DNA from: Acanthochromis polyacanthus
Taxonomy: Eukaryota > Chordata > Actinopteri > Pomacentridae
Direction: 5' to 3'
DNA: 64,000 nucleotides
NCBI RefSeq assembly: GCF_021347895.1
Contig: NC_067116.1
Coordinates: 43,533,628 to 43,597,627, forward strand
The notes below the pieces were generated by a model. It did no database searches and had not been told where the DNA came from. It was given only the letters and a program-made list of their open reading frames with translations. Of the stretch, positions 45,979 through 58,449 are shown in pieces. Position 1 is the stretch's first letter; each line of letters starts with the position of its first letter. The translations under genes and the position numbers were made by a program.

Positions 45979-47590
45979 AGTTGTCCTCATAAGTTTACAT
46001 ACCCTGGCCAAATTTGTGAAATATTGTCCTTTATTTTTTAGCAAATATGTTTGTTAATGGAAACATTTTCTTTCTTTTTGGGCATTTGGGCCATGCGATG
46101 ATTTTAAGGGTCTTAACTTTGAAGGAGATAAAAAAAAAAGAAGCAGATTTTCCACAACTATATTTTGGATACTGTTGAAGTTGTGACTTAGCCTAGCCGC
46201 GCTAGACAACCCACGGCAACGAATTTAATTCTCTGCCAGGGTGGGTCTAGTTACCCTCCATAAGGCTCGAGGCTGGATTCTCCTAAAACTGGCCGACGAA
46301 TCACCATGAAGTGTAGAGTCAGAAGGCGGGCATAACTAAGTGACGACAGAGGCGCGACGATTCTGACAGAAACAACCGGAAACAACTAGCCTAGCCGTGC
46401 TAGACAACCCACGGCAACGAATTTAATTCTCTGCCAGGGTCGACAACAAAAACGACAACAGTCGTTGAGCTCCATTAGCACCGACTCTGAATAATCTTTC
46501 TGTTAGCATGTCTGTAATATACTTGAGCTTCACCCATTGACTGTATAAATAAGGCTTCACCGAACTACCGCATCCTCTGATTTCCGGCGCTCTAGGAGCC
46601 TATTCGTTGTGCCGATTGGTTGTATACCTACCCAATTGCTGCAGAGTGATTTGACAGACAACCTTTTAGCCCGCCTCCCTCCCTGTCGAGCGTGCCTAGA
46701 CCCTTGCGTCTTCAGAGCATGGGTCTAGCACAGCTAGGCTAGTTGTGACTCAGATTGGGGGCCAATTTAAACAGGACATTCTGATTATCCTATTACTTGG
46801 CTGTTGAAATGGGAAGCATGGTCTGGAACCTGGCAGTGGTTCTGAATTACCCCTGTGCAAAAGAAGTATGGGACAGCTAGGTAAATCCAGAACATTAAGA
46901 GCACAGATCAAGACGGTAGAGGTCTTCATGGCTCCAAAACAAAACTGCTCCAATATGATTTTTCTTCTTGTTGTTTTCAAAAGAAACCTAAACACAAAGG
47001 GAGCAGAAAGTCGTAACTTCTACTTCACTGTCCTAACACAAAGAGGCAGGGAACTAAATATTAATCTGACATATATCTGCTTAAACACCATGTGATTTTA
47101 GAGGCGTTAAATTTGGCTACTGTTCAAATTGTGACTCAGATTCGGGGCAAACTAACAGGACATTTCTGTTCACCTATTACTCTCGAACCAGTTTTCTTGA
47201 GCTGGTTCTTTGAATGTTGAAATGGGAAGCATGGTCGGGAATTCTGAACTACACCAGTGGAAAAGGGTTAGGGGACAGGTACGCAAATCCAGAATATGAA
47301 GAGCACAGATCAAGACGGTTTGAGTTTTTGCTAGATGTCTTCAAGATGCTAAAACAAAACTGCTCCCATCCCATTTCTAATGTTACTATTTTAAAGAAAC
47401 CTAAACCCAAAGGGACCAGAAAGTCATGACTTCTCCTTCACTGTCCTAACACAAAGAGGCATGGAACTAAATATTAATTTGACATATATCTGCTCAAACA
47501 CCATGTGATTTTAAGGGCCTTAACTTTGCAGGAGAAAAAAGAAAAGAAACAGATTTTCCACAACTATATTTTGGCTTCGGTTCAACTTGG
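45979..47590. repeat. Tandem pair of ~450-500 bp repeat units, first unit interrupted
   Basis: Unit 1 (about 46030-47090) and unit 2 (about 47090-47585) share TTGTGACTCAGATT, TTGAAATGGGAAGCATGGTC, AGAGCACAGATCAAGACGGT, ACTGTCCTAACACAAAGAGG and CTAAATATTAATYTGACATA. A phrase with CAGATTTTCCACAACTATAT ends both flanks. At the left, CAGTTGTCCTCATAAGTTTA resembles the terminus of Tc1-like elements. Unit 1 contains the complete insertion at 46199-46741. No transposase is recognisable. Confidence 0.75.
46199..46741. mobile_element. TAGCCTAGC-ended element with 9 bp target duplication, 543 bp
   Basis: Inverted ends TAGCCTAGCCGCGCTAGAC and its diverged complement. The duplication GTTGTGACT is perfect at 46190-46198 and 46742-46750, and the undisturbed neighbouring repeat unit (about 47130) shows the empty site. 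Nine-base duplications are typical of Mutator-like elements. The first 50-odd bases are repeated internally at about 46389-46440. No coding sequence remains. A partial copy is at 15708-15858. Confidence 0.9.
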
Positions 47591-47599
47591 CTACTTCAA

Positions 47600-50500
47600 G
47601 TGGTGAAGATACACTTAGCGTTCAAAAAAGCAAGCTGTCGCACATTTAATATTTGCTCAAAAATAACAAATAATAGAGCTGTTAATTGCTCTTTTTAATT
47701 TCCTGTTTAATTTTGGGTTTTAGCGGGGGCAACTTTCATTTAGAATTATTTATTTGCCGTCACTTCACAGTCTGACAGTGGAATATACGCATTTGGAGCT
47801 CTTAACTTTGACTCACAATGTTGTTTTTACACTCAAAAACACTTGCTCATCCCCATTGGGTAATTTTGGCTGCTCCTCACATGAACTGCATGTGAAATGG
47901 CGTGACAAAAAAAACGCACCGTGATGCCGACAGACGGCACAAAAACCTGCAGCGAGTAGTCATTTGATTACTAACTGCTAAAGCTAAAACACAGACGACC
48001 GTCGGAATGGCTGGCGAGTCAGCGAGGTTGGTTAAAGTCACAATGTGGCCGTCCAGCTGCTCCGTTTCCAGACAGACACATAAGTTGGTGTCAAAGTGGA
48101 ATGTCTGGGGTTGGCTGGGCGTCTGCATTCGTGTCTGAGTTTGCCTTTGAGAAGGTGAGGTGAAAAACAGAAATTAAAAAACAGGAGGGAGAAACTGAAA
48201 GGAGGAAATTTAGAAGTGCTCAGAGGCAGCATCAAGGTTGAGTTCACTCCAGAGATGTGATCGGTGCTGTCATTTACAGGATGCGCTCAAATCCTGAGGT
48301 TAACGTACTAATAATGCATAGTCACACTCATTTATTATATTTTCATTACTACATACACTGTCTTTTTGCAATTAAAACGCCTTAATATCCTCTCAGAGCA
48401 GCTTTACCGTACTGTCAATAAGCAATACAGTCAAATAAAATGAGCCTGCCTGTATAAATAATGCAGAAAACACACACTTTAAGGGGGATGTACAATGTAA
48501 AGGAGTCAATTACACCAGTCTTGCAGTGCGAATAGGGCTGAATCATAGCTTTTTGGTACCGAGTGAAATGTGTACATAGCAGAAATCGTCAGAAGAGAAA
48601 CTGTGTGAAAGCTGGCATCAAAATTCTCATTTACTCATTCTTTGATCAGCCAGGTCCTGATTTAAATGTAAATTTTGCCAATTTTTGGAGTGTTTAATTT
48701 CAACAGAGTTCTTGTACGGCAGCTTGTGTTTAGACAACATTTAACATTTGAGGACTTTGGCTTATATGTTAATGAAAAACTGGGTTTTCTAGAAAAACAC
48801 GGCGCATATTTATCAAAATAAGAAAAGCATCCCATTGGCATCTGTACCCGTGCTGGCACTAATATTGTTAAAAAAAACCTAATGATGCCCGGAGTGTGCC
48901 AACAATACAATGCATGTACATACTCTGCATGCTTCTTGTTACATCCCGTCATTGATGACTGTTTGAACGGCGACCAAGAGTGACAAATCCACAAAAGAAG
49001 CTGTAGAAATAATAACAAGACGGAGAGAATAGCTGCCACTCAGTAGCTCACCTGAGGAAGTCTCACCCTCGGGGCTTGTCTTAAGCAAGATTCATTCCTT
49101 TACCGTGATTTTCATTTCTGAGATGCTGTGACTTTCACAACGGCATAGTTAGAGAGGCTGTTTGGTTGGCTGACTCTTCAACTGTTAAGCACCTAATGCA
49201 GCCTGACATGTGTCATCCATAGATACTGTAGTTACAAAAAGAGGCACAGCAGTGTTAGAGAGGCTGACGGGAAAGCGGTGTGGTAACAATTATTAACTTT
49301 ATAACATTTGCATATGTGATAAATAGCAAAGAGAAAAATTAGGATTATTAACGATGACGAATGTTTGGTTGCTTAAATACACATTTGCTACACTCCAAAG
49401 AGACTGTAATAATAAAGGATATTTATATGACTAACAGAAAAACATCTGGAGCGTCATTCATTCTCTCTTGTTTGCTGTCACTTGGTAAACATGTAGGTGG
49501 TTAAGAAGGTCAGGTGTTGTGACAATGAGAGGTCCCGACTGTCATACTATCCCAGATTCCTGTCTACGACATGAAAGGCTCGCACCTCTTTCCCATCGCT
49601 GTCTTCTATGGAGTGCACCTTTTAGTTGTGTTTGTCCACTTTCTATTGGAGCAAAAGAGGCAGTCGACAGACGGGTAACAGCGCAGTGCCGCCTACAAAC
49701 TGGGCTGAATGGAGGCATATCCGAGTCCTGTACATATTCAAAGAGCAAAGGCTACGGTTGGCAGGACAGCTAAAGGGGAAAGATATGGTTAAATGGTTCT
49801 TTGCTCATCATTACATGTACACCATGGTTTACCATTGTTTTCTGATTTGTCCCAACATGCTGCAATTTATCTGTTAAGCAGAGTGTAAAAGATTTGCTCA
49901 ACTGCCCCAGTAAGGCCACCGCCTCCGTCTACCAGGTGCTGGTTTTAGGCTGGTTTGGAGTTGGTGCAACAGACGAACTTTCCAATAAACAATAAAACGA
50001 AGTCATGTCGTCACATCATTGTCTACATCTGTTTGAACACAGGTTTTATTCTTGAAACTCCCTCTAGTTTTATGCTGAACTCCTGTAAAGGACCACAGTG
50101 CGAGGAGAAAACTCGTTTCTCCCACAGAAGGTCGGCGAGGCGATTAATAAACACTGCAAACAGCAGTCTGTCTTTGAATTTGCATCGTCAGTCATAAACA
50201 CCAGCTAATGATATTAAAACCTCGTACGAAATGGATGAATGCTATTCCAAACGGCAGTCAGTGTGTGTGTGTCGGCGCTTGTAGCAGCATTTACAAACTA
50301 ACTGGTGATAATAAACAGCAGAGGAAAAGAGACAAATGCATCATCAGATTTCCACATACTGTTGTTCTGATTACACGCCCAAACTGAAGCTCTGGCTTTT
50401 CTTCTTCGTCTCTAGATTAGGCATACTAGCTCAGATTTTTATTAAAATGACAGTCACAAGGTTATAGTCGCTACTGTTGGTCTAAATATTCCCACTCTGA

Positions 50501-51035
50501 GCCCCTGAGGTGGAAAATTCTTGGTTCTAGACCCACAAAGGGTTGGAGCTTTGAATGCACTGATCTTAGGATCTGCATTAGGGGCTGATGAAAGTCATTT
50601 TTAACTGACTGGTACCAGCACAAACCTAGGCTCTTTGTTTACATCTGCTGCCACAAAACAAGTGTCATAAATCTGAGTAACTTTCTCTGCCTTATGAATC
50701 AATATGGGACATTTGTTCTGTTCTGATGTTGCTGTTTTCAGTTACAAACACACAATATGTATGAGCACTGTTTGGAGGTCATTAAGTGTCACAGACGGCT
50801 TAGTCATGGTGCCCCTTTACTAGCCAAACCCTCAAACTGCTCTCCTCTTGCCAATATCAAACTGCTCGTCTACTCTGATCACTACAGTATTAAACAATAT
50901 ACTCCACCAGGTGGTACAATAAGGTACTACAGCTAATTTACAATACTTGTGTATACTATGGAGGAAAATGGTATGGGATAGTGGTTGATGGTAAATATTA
51001 AATGACCTGTATTGGGACATCCCTAGTTGGATCCA
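47600..51035. other. faf1 intron, no gene seen
   Basis: Mostly unique intron sequence with AT-rich stretches and short frames lacking domains. Confidence 0.5.
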
Positions 51036-51039
51036 CTGT

Positions 51040-51330
51040 CAAAACAGCTGTCCTGGTCGAAAGCCGGTTCATGGGTGGACAAAACGCAAAGGACAGTTTG
51101 AGCCTAAGCTCTGAATCATCATTCAGATTACCCTAGCTGAAATGGGGTACTGGATAGCTTGGTAAGTCAGGAAAACGAGGAGAGCAGCTCACGGTAGTTT
51201 GAGTTTTTACTAGACGTCTTCCTGTGTCCAAAAGATGAACTAATCCAAACCCAGTGTGTTTAATTGTTTTTGAATAGAAACCTAAACCTGAAGAGACTAG
51301 AAAGTCCTTGCACAGACTTCATGTTTGACC
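51040..51330. repeat. Diverged third copy of the 46-47.6 kb repeat unit
   Basis: It shares a GCTGAAATGGGGTACTGGA phrase, a GAGAGCAGCTCACGGTAGTT phrase, TTTTTACTAGACGTCTTC and AGAAACCTAAACCTGAAGAG with the tandem units about 4 kb away. It is incomplete at both ends. Confidence 0.6.
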
Positions 51331-51428
51331 ATATCTGAAAATGTACACCTGAGTTTTTAGTTGAGGTATTACTCCAATGTACTTCTCTCTTTAGGCCACA
51401 GTAGGTATTTATACATCATGGTGCACAG

Positions 51429-51924
51429 TAGGGCTGGCCCGAATAGTGGTTTCTGGCCTCCGGATATTCGGGCCCTATTAAAGACAAATATCCGGATATT
51501 CGTTCCGCCCCGTAACATCCGACAGGGGGCGGGGCTTGTGGCAGACGGCCCAAATATTCGGATCCGTTCGTCTGGTCTCCCGGGTTCAAATTTTGCCTTC
51601 GTTTTGTCTTCAGTTAAACTGAAGTATTCCCAAACAGCGGAGGTCTTCAGCATCTTGTCTTGTGTTTATCCAACGAAGTGAAGCGTGACGTCAGAATTCA
51701 GGTGGTGGTAACAGACACGAATGGACGAGCCGAGATGAGCCAAACTTGGTGGGATGAGCCGAAGTGGGGCGAAGGCGGAGGAAAGACAGTAACGCCTCAT
51801 ATTCGTTCCGCCCGGTAACGTCCGACCAGGGGGGAGAACGAATATTCAGATACCAAAATTAATATCCAGATACCGCCGTAGCGAACGAATATTCGGATAT
51901 TCGGGATATTCGGGTCCAGCCCTG
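51429..51924. mobile_element. Non-autonomous hAT element, copy 2
   Basis: The ends are TAGGGCTGGCCCGAATAG and GGGTCCAGCCCTG, with the 8 bp duplication GTGCACAG at 51421-51428 and 51925-51932. It is highly similar to 42651-43138 and in the same orientation, including the minus-strand transposase start MLKTSAVWEYFSLTEDKTKA that is cut off after a few more residues. The two copies likely moved with the same external transposase. Confidence 0.93.
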
Positions 51925-52227
51925 GTGCACAGTAAAACAACAGGCCATTTTATTCAACAGAAGCATGCTGTGCACCACTTTCTATGCCGTTGTCAAACTC
52001 TGGTACATGGAAGCAAATTGTAATTAACTCTTCTGGCCACCGAAGTCTCTATTATGAAAATGAGCACGTTCTTGTATTTAAAAGGTTGAAGCTCCATCAC
52101 GCGTGAGCAAACCACGGGTATTTACTTTAAAAACTCACCTGAAGCATTTTTCTGCGCCTGTAAGAATCTGAGCTTGACATTAGTGTTTTCTGCCGTTACA
52201 GAATTCCTGATTCCACTCAAGCCTCAC

Positions 52228-52316
52228 CTCATCTTTGATGTCCTCTTGCTGTTGTGCTGTGAAGATCTCCATTGCTCCCATTAACCTCATCATCAGCTCA
52301 TCCACTGTCGTATTGC
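52228..52316 (-). CDS. faf1: Faf1, end of UAS domain
   Basis: This exon encodes (G)NTTVDELMMRLMGAMEIFT followed by AQQQEDIKDE, nearly identical to the mammalian protein. The acceptor is TTTCAG|GC, completing the glycine codon begun in the exon at 52441, and the donor is GAG|GTGAGG (phase 0). The intron between this exon and the next upstream one is only 124 bp. Confidence 0.97.
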
Positions 52317-52440
52317 CTGAAAGAAGAAAAAAAGCAATGAAAGTGAAAATCTGCAGAATGTAATTTAATCTTTGTGTTTGCAGACAAGGACTGTACATCT
52401 ATGTAATATTGTTAATTGAGGTTAATAAAGCAATTATTAC

Positions 52441-52577
52441 CTTGAATAACATTTAGAACTTCGTTGGATGTGCGTTTTCCCATGACTATAAGGAGCAGAG
52501 GGAACTGGTCTGTCTTGTACGTCCGTATAGTTTGTGTCACCACGCTGCCAAAGTGCCTCGTGCACATGGTGAGTAGT
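52441..52577 (-). CDS. faf1: Faf1, UAS domain central exon
   Basis: This exon encodes (R)LLTMCTRHFGSVVTQTIRT then YKTDQFPLLLIVMGKRTS and NEVLNVIQ(G), part of the thioredoxin-like UAS domain that in FAF1 binds long-chain unsaturated fatty acids and mediates protein contacts. The acceptor is TTCCAG|A and the donor CAAG|GTAATA. The first base completes an arginine codon and the last begins a glycine codon. Confidence 0.97.
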
Positions 52578-52599
52578 CTGGAAGACAAAGAAATACATT

Positions 52600-54870
52600 T
52601 TTCTTCAATATATTTAATGCAACTATTGAAAATGAACACATATTTTGGAGCCTGTGCTTTAGGAGAAAAATGCAAGACAAAAAAAAACAGGCACAAACAC
52701 ACAAAAAGCATCAAAGTCTGCATACAAACATCTTCACCACGAAAGGAAACGAACGCGCATACGGAAAAGAGAAACACACAACTCGTGGCATTAAGGAATT
52801 TAAAACCAATTCTGCATTTTCTTATTCCATCAGAGTGACATGCTATCTCAATTGGAACCACAGATGAATTAGTATTCCTCACCAGACTCCCAGAATTGAT
52901 AGGGCAAGAGAGGATTTCTTATTCCATTACAAAGACAGAACTTTTTAAATTAACATTTCAGAGAGGGAAAAGGGTAGCAGGCAGCCGGGGCCTCGCCAAG
53001 CTCCCTGTAAATGTCATAATATTAATGAATTGCTATAGACTGAATGCAAATATAGATTAGCTTTTTCTCCTGCCTTTTAATAAGATCTACTTTAATAACT
53101 GGCTGGTAAAATAGAGAAGTAATGGAATGGGTGGAGGGACAGAGAGCGGGTCAGAGAAAGAAGATAGATAGAAGGGATGCTGCCTGAGAGGGGGTGTAAC
53201 TCATTAAAAGATGAAGCCAAAGCTGAGGGAGCCACTTGCAGACTTTTCAAACTGTGAAATCGCGCACTTGAGCTCACTGTGGTAATTTTTTTTTTGAATC
53301 AATAATGACTCCAGTCACTGCAAGCTAAAAATATGGATATCAGAGCGAAAGATAAGTGAAAACTGCTTTGAAACTTTTCCAAACGCTGAACTTTGAGTGA
53401 CCCACGTCTTGCAATGAAAAAGTTGGGTCCCCTAAATCTCGCAGATCATTTTGTTCTGACATTTGTCCCCGTTCAGACCTCGGCTCAGCGAGACCATAAC
53501 AATGGCCCACAAGGAAACTTTAACCCGTAATGAAAGACCAGCGAACAATGGACACCAACTTGAAGGGTAACCCAATCTCAAATCTCCCATCAAGCACAAG
53601 AGCAAGGTTTCTATCGCAAAAACTGAGAAAGTCGGTCCACCGCAGCGAAAATCATTATCACAGAAATGCACTCAACCTACTATGTATCTACTGTCACTCA
53701 GGCTGAGACCAAAGGTGCAACCAGGATATGAAGAACAAGTATGGACTCAACACTGAGGGCAGGAGGAAGTCAAGCTTCTCCAGAAACCGCGGTGAACAGT
53801 TCAGCAGTCTCACCCAGCCATAAAATAACATGGTAAAGAATGTAGCCTCGTCCAAATCGGACCCGCGGCCTTTAAAAACCTTTAGGGTAACTAAATGTAG
53901 AGATAAAACACCTGCATGCAACTTGCAACTAACTTCGTGCACGATAAGTTCCTGCTTCAGTGGCTAATGTGACTGACAGCTTCTAATTTGTCACCCATCC
54001 CATCTCTATTTCTCACTGCACTTCCACACAGCTAAAACAGTTAATGTTTCCCTGGACTGTCAGCTCGCATTTCTTCACGTCAAGGCGCAGCGTGGAGATG
54101 CGAGTCGACTGGTTCGACCTGGCATTTGCTCCGCTGAGCAGCTGATGAGTCAGGCCAGTACAGTAGCACTGCAGGGAATATTTTTGCCAGCCACCTGGAC
54201 GGAAGCGCTATGGGAACCGGATGCTCCGATAGCTCACTGTGTCACACACACTTTGTTTCAGAGTGAACATGGACATGTTTTGATTTGAAAGTGACATTTT
54301 GTTCTCCCTCCAAACCTGTCATGTTTTCAGGTGCGAGCATGTCAAGAGGAGAAGTCAAGTGTATGGAGCGGGTTTGCACGTTGCTTCGCGTTTGCCTTCA
54401 GCAGTTTATACTTAAAGGCCATTTGCAGACTAATAACAAAATCACCTTTATTGCCTTTTGGACTAGAATGCATTGCACTGTACAGGTGCTCATAATGGAG
54501 GCGCTCGTACACTGTTGATCTGTCTAAATCACTACAAAAGAATTTGCATAAACATAAAGTCACCTTAGCTTATTTTGCTCCAAGTGCTTGTACAGACATG
54601 TTAGTGTGGAATATAATACACCTGAGGAGGCACAATGCACACAAAACACAAATAATCTACTTTCAATGTGTTTATTTACCGATAGTTTCAATATTTGCCT
54701 TGTGCGATGCGAGTGCACAGCCTGTACGATATATCAGATTCATTTCCCATGAGCGACAATTACACTGGCATCCAATCACCAGTACTGCGTTTATGCATAA
54801 TTAATCATTTAACTGGGAGGCCTGTGAGAATACACCGAGCTAAGCAACAGGCACATTCCAATATCAGCAG
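52600..54870. other. faf1 intron, no gene seen
   Basis: Unique intron. Overlapping frames at 52412-52882 extend from the real exon into the intron and are not separate genes. Confidence 0.5.
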
Positions 54871-54873
54871 GTT

Positions 54874-55012
<139 letters not shown>

Positions 55013-55380
55013 CAGGATACCTTTCTAACAGCCTGTGTGACTGATGCCAATCACCAGTCACGTTGGATCAACCAGAGAGCGTGAGAATGCGGAGCTGCAG
55101 TGGATGTGTGAGCGAGTTAGTGTGCACATGTGCATGCATGCGTTAGCAGCAAAGCTGTGACTAGCTGTGTGTGATGAAAAGCTCCAGATGTTGCCTCCCT
55201 TTTAATGTGCAATAAAAAGGCCCAGCTGGGGCAAAAAGCAAAGGAGACCAATGAGAGAGAGAAAGGAGAGTGGAATGAAGGAAGGAGGGAATTTCCTTAA
55301 AAGAAATAATGGAGGGGTGAGGTCAGGGTGCGAGTCTTTCTTAAATGGCTGCTACCAGAGGGCAGGCTTAACTCTGGTGG

Positions 55381-55402
55381 GTGAGAGAGAGAGAGAGAGA
55401 GC
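55381..55402. repeat. (GA)n microsatellite
   Basis: About ten GA units within a purine-rich stretch. Confidence 0.9.
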
Positions 55403-56390
55403 TGAGGTGGTGAAATAAACAGAAGGGAAATAAAGAAAGATCAGGAAGGAGACGAGGAAAGGAAGAGATGTAGCGTAAAGATGAAGGGAGGTACTGGGAC
55501 GATGCTAATGAGCACCTGTAGGACGTCTGCTCTTCTGTCAAACACTGAAAACTGAACATATATTTAATGTTACACGCCGGTGAGCAGCATCCATCTCAGT
55601 ACTGTGTAATAAACACACATTACACAAACCAGCATACTGAAAACACAGTGCGCTGGAGCTACGCTAAGACTTTGAGGATAAATGGGGAGATAGAGATGTT
55701 TGGACTCAGAGGGAGTCCTTCATCTCCCACTGACCCTCTATTCAGACAGCTTAGTCAAGATTGCCCAATCAGGGGCCTCACCATGCAAACACAACGCCTT
55801 TTGTTAGCATGCAACCTCCAAGCTTCAAAAAGAGAATGAAGCTGGAGGGAGAATGGGAAGACAGAGATACAGGCTGTGGGCAACCGAGTGAGAGCTGAAT
55901 GCCGGCAATTAAGGACATGTCAAATGGATTTTAAAATGCCGTTCATGTGTCAAATGAGCTTCCGTCTACAATAGCGTTTTTAGATTATATTCTAAATGTT
56001 TCCTGTCTGCGCTGAAACGGCGGAACAAAATGCCTAATTTTCAGCTTTTGTTCAAGCTCAAGATATTCTGACTTTAAATTCAATAAAAAAAAGCAACAGC
56101 AGTCACTGAAAAGCATTTTAACACAGCCTAATTAAATGTAGAATTTTAAGATTCAAACAAATATCGAATTTACTGATTTAGATAAACAAGATAAACTTTA
56201 TTTTAATAGGTAAGGTTGACAAATTGATATTGGTAACTGCATTAACTTAACATTGTGTGTGATTTAAACTCAAATTTCGGAGTTACTTCTAAATTCAAGT
56301 TGAGGTACCTTAACGAAAAGAGCTTGAGAACTTTTCTTCACCTTGAGTTCAGGATCATCACGCCTGCACAATTTCAGACTGGACGCATAA

Positions 56391-56545
56391 TTAAAAATAG
56401 CTTCGACTGTAAAAAGGTTGATTCCCGTAATTCAAAAAGACTAATGCAAACTACTGCGCTAACTTTTTTTCTTTATTGAGCCTAAACATTATTTTTAGAG
56501 TGTCGTCAGAGGTTGGAGTAATCCAGTGATTAAAACTGCTTTCCC
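56391..56545 (+). repeat. Direct repeat flanking a 660 bp insert, left copy
   Basis: Almost identical to 57207-57370. It starts AAATAGCTTCGACTGTAAAA and ends CCAGTGATTAAAACTGCTT. The right copy has a 15 bp segment (AGCTGGTGTAAATC) missing here. Confidence 0.88.
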
Positions 56546-57206
56546 ACTGTCTCTGGATGGAGAAAACTTATTTTTGATTACATTCCTTTAGACTATTTAA
56601 CGTGCTTGGTTCATTTGGAAACTGATGTATTCAACCAAACCTGGAAACCCTTCCTGGAGTATACACAGGGTCATGTGTCAACAATCTTGCATCGTGCTTT
56701 TGTCAATTCTTGAGAGCCCTTTACCTGATTTTTTTAAAAAATTTATTTATTTTATTTATTTATTTTTCTCTCTTCCTTCCCCCCTTCCCCTCAAGTAGGG
56801 AAACGAGTGTGTTTTTTGTCCTTTTAGCAGACTATAATTAGGTAGTTGACAACAAAAATGTTTTTATGAAACCTTCTTGTTTGTGTGCACTTTTCTTCTG
56901 CGTAACCGTGGAAGTGATTGCACTCCGAAGGACGTGAAACATGTTTTTCCCCTCATTTCGGTGGACAATTGGGATTTCAGAGATGCACTGGGGAATTCTT
57001 GGAAGAGTTTGGACCAGGACTGTCAATTTCAGGCTGTGGCGCTCCCTGTAAGATCAGATATAGCAGCTTTTAAATGGACTCTTTCATACTTGAAAGGCTG
57101 TAAGATTTGCTAGCTGTGCCAGTTTTGAAACCTATTGTGTATCCTTGGACTGATGTTGAGCTACTGTTTGTTTGTTTATTAAGTCTAAAATGAATAAACA
57201 TATTGA
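56546..57206 (+). repeat. Segment between the two direct repeats, possible LINE tail
   Basis: This ~660 bp segment is unlike its flanking repeats. It ends in a GTTTGTTTGTTTATTAAG stretch and an AATGAATAAACATATTGAAA phrase, a texture seen at 3' ends of fish non-LTR elements. The 78-codon frame at 56877-57113 has no domain I recognise. Confidence 0.35.
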
Positions 57207-57370
57207 AAAAATAGCTTCGACTGTAAAAAGGTTGATTCCCGTAATTCAAGCTGGTGTAAATCAAAAAGACGAATGCAAACTGCTGCGCTAACTTTTTGTT
57301 TATTGAGCCTAAACATTATTTTTAGAGTGTCGTCAGAAGGTTGGAGTAATCCAGTGATTAAAACTGCTTC
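57207..57370 (+). repeat. Direct repeat flanking a 660 bp insert, right copy
   Basis: Right copy of 56391-56545. High identity and the shared end point CAGTGATTAAAACTGCTT show a fairly recent duplication. Confidence 0.88.
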
Positions 57371-57399
57371 AACCTTCTCTACGAGAGCAGTTAAAAGAG

Positions 57400-58290
57400 T
57401 GATACAGCATAGCAGCACACTCTGCTCTCCCTCTGAAATTGCGTTCAAACACCCTCTTTATTAGACACACTTTAGTGTTTATGCAAATGGTCCAGCAGAT
57501 CCTCCGGATGGTATATAAATAAAACATAAGGATTAAGATGCAGTCTGGGCATAGAGGTTCAGTTATTCCATTTCTAAACTTTACAGTTGGCAAAACAGCG
57601 AGCATAGCATGATTCTGATCGGATCTACAGAGAATTAACTCAGTGTTTAGAGCCTAGTAAAACTGCATTTTAACAAATCGGATATCAGAGGTTTGGCCAT
57701 CACTCTTGCCGATTAGCAATTTTTTCACTCACGTCATCATGAGACGAAGAGACCATTTAACACGGGTAGATTAACCGTCACAAAAAGGATTAATGAGTTA
57801 TTGCAACATACGATAAGGGCGACTATTTATACAGTATGTACACATTTCATTTTATATGTATATTTAGATTTAATTCCTTTTTTAAAGCCTGTCTGATCAC
57901 TCAATGGTCATCGGCTGCAGCTTTAAACTGAAACCGGTGTTACAGAAAACTGCTCATATAGTTACAGAAAACCTGTGTAGTGCAGCGCAATTCAATGGAG
58001 GTGTACAACAAACTGCAACTAAAAAATGTTGCATAAATGAATCCGTACTTGCCTCAATAAAAGTTCAATTATGCGTCATAAAAGTAGCATTCATCTAACG
58101 TGACACAGGTGTTTCTATTTTTGTGTCTGTCCCATGTAAGCGTAATAAAATCCAGTGCTATGTGGTAAGACTTTTCTAACTTTCACAAGCAATTAAATCA
58201 TGTAATGCAGTCATTAAGCAGCAGAATTCAGCTGAGTCGCATCTCATTCATGCAGCGAAACGACTCCGTGGAATATAAAACGATCGCACT
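57400..58290. other. faf1 intron, no feature seen
   Basis: AT-rich unique sequence leading to the donor of the 58.3 kb exon. Confidence 0.5.
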
Positions 58291-58294
58291 GCAC

Positions 58295-58449
58295 CTGGCT
58301 TTGTTAGCTTCTTTTGTGACGTCCCAGGCCCATGTGATGAAGTTCTGGCTCAGGTAGGAGACAATGGAGTCGGCGCACATCATTTGGGAGCAGAAGACGT
58401 TGCTGAGAACACTGTCGTCATTGTGGAGGTAGATGGCGAGCAGCTTTCT
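58295..58449 (-). CDS. faf1: Faf1, UAS domain exon (first faf1 exon in window)
   Basis: This exon encodes RKLLAIYLHNDDSVLSNVFC then SQMMCADSIVSYLSQNFITW and AWDVTKEANKA(R), the front half of the UAS domain, matching human FAF1 from about residue 372. The acceptor is CCACAG|AGA (phase 0) and the donor is AG|GTGCAG, splitting an arginine codon. Coding exons for the UBA, ubiquitin-like and N-terminal UAS segments are expected to the right of the window. None was found between 58450 and 64000. Confidence 0.97.
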
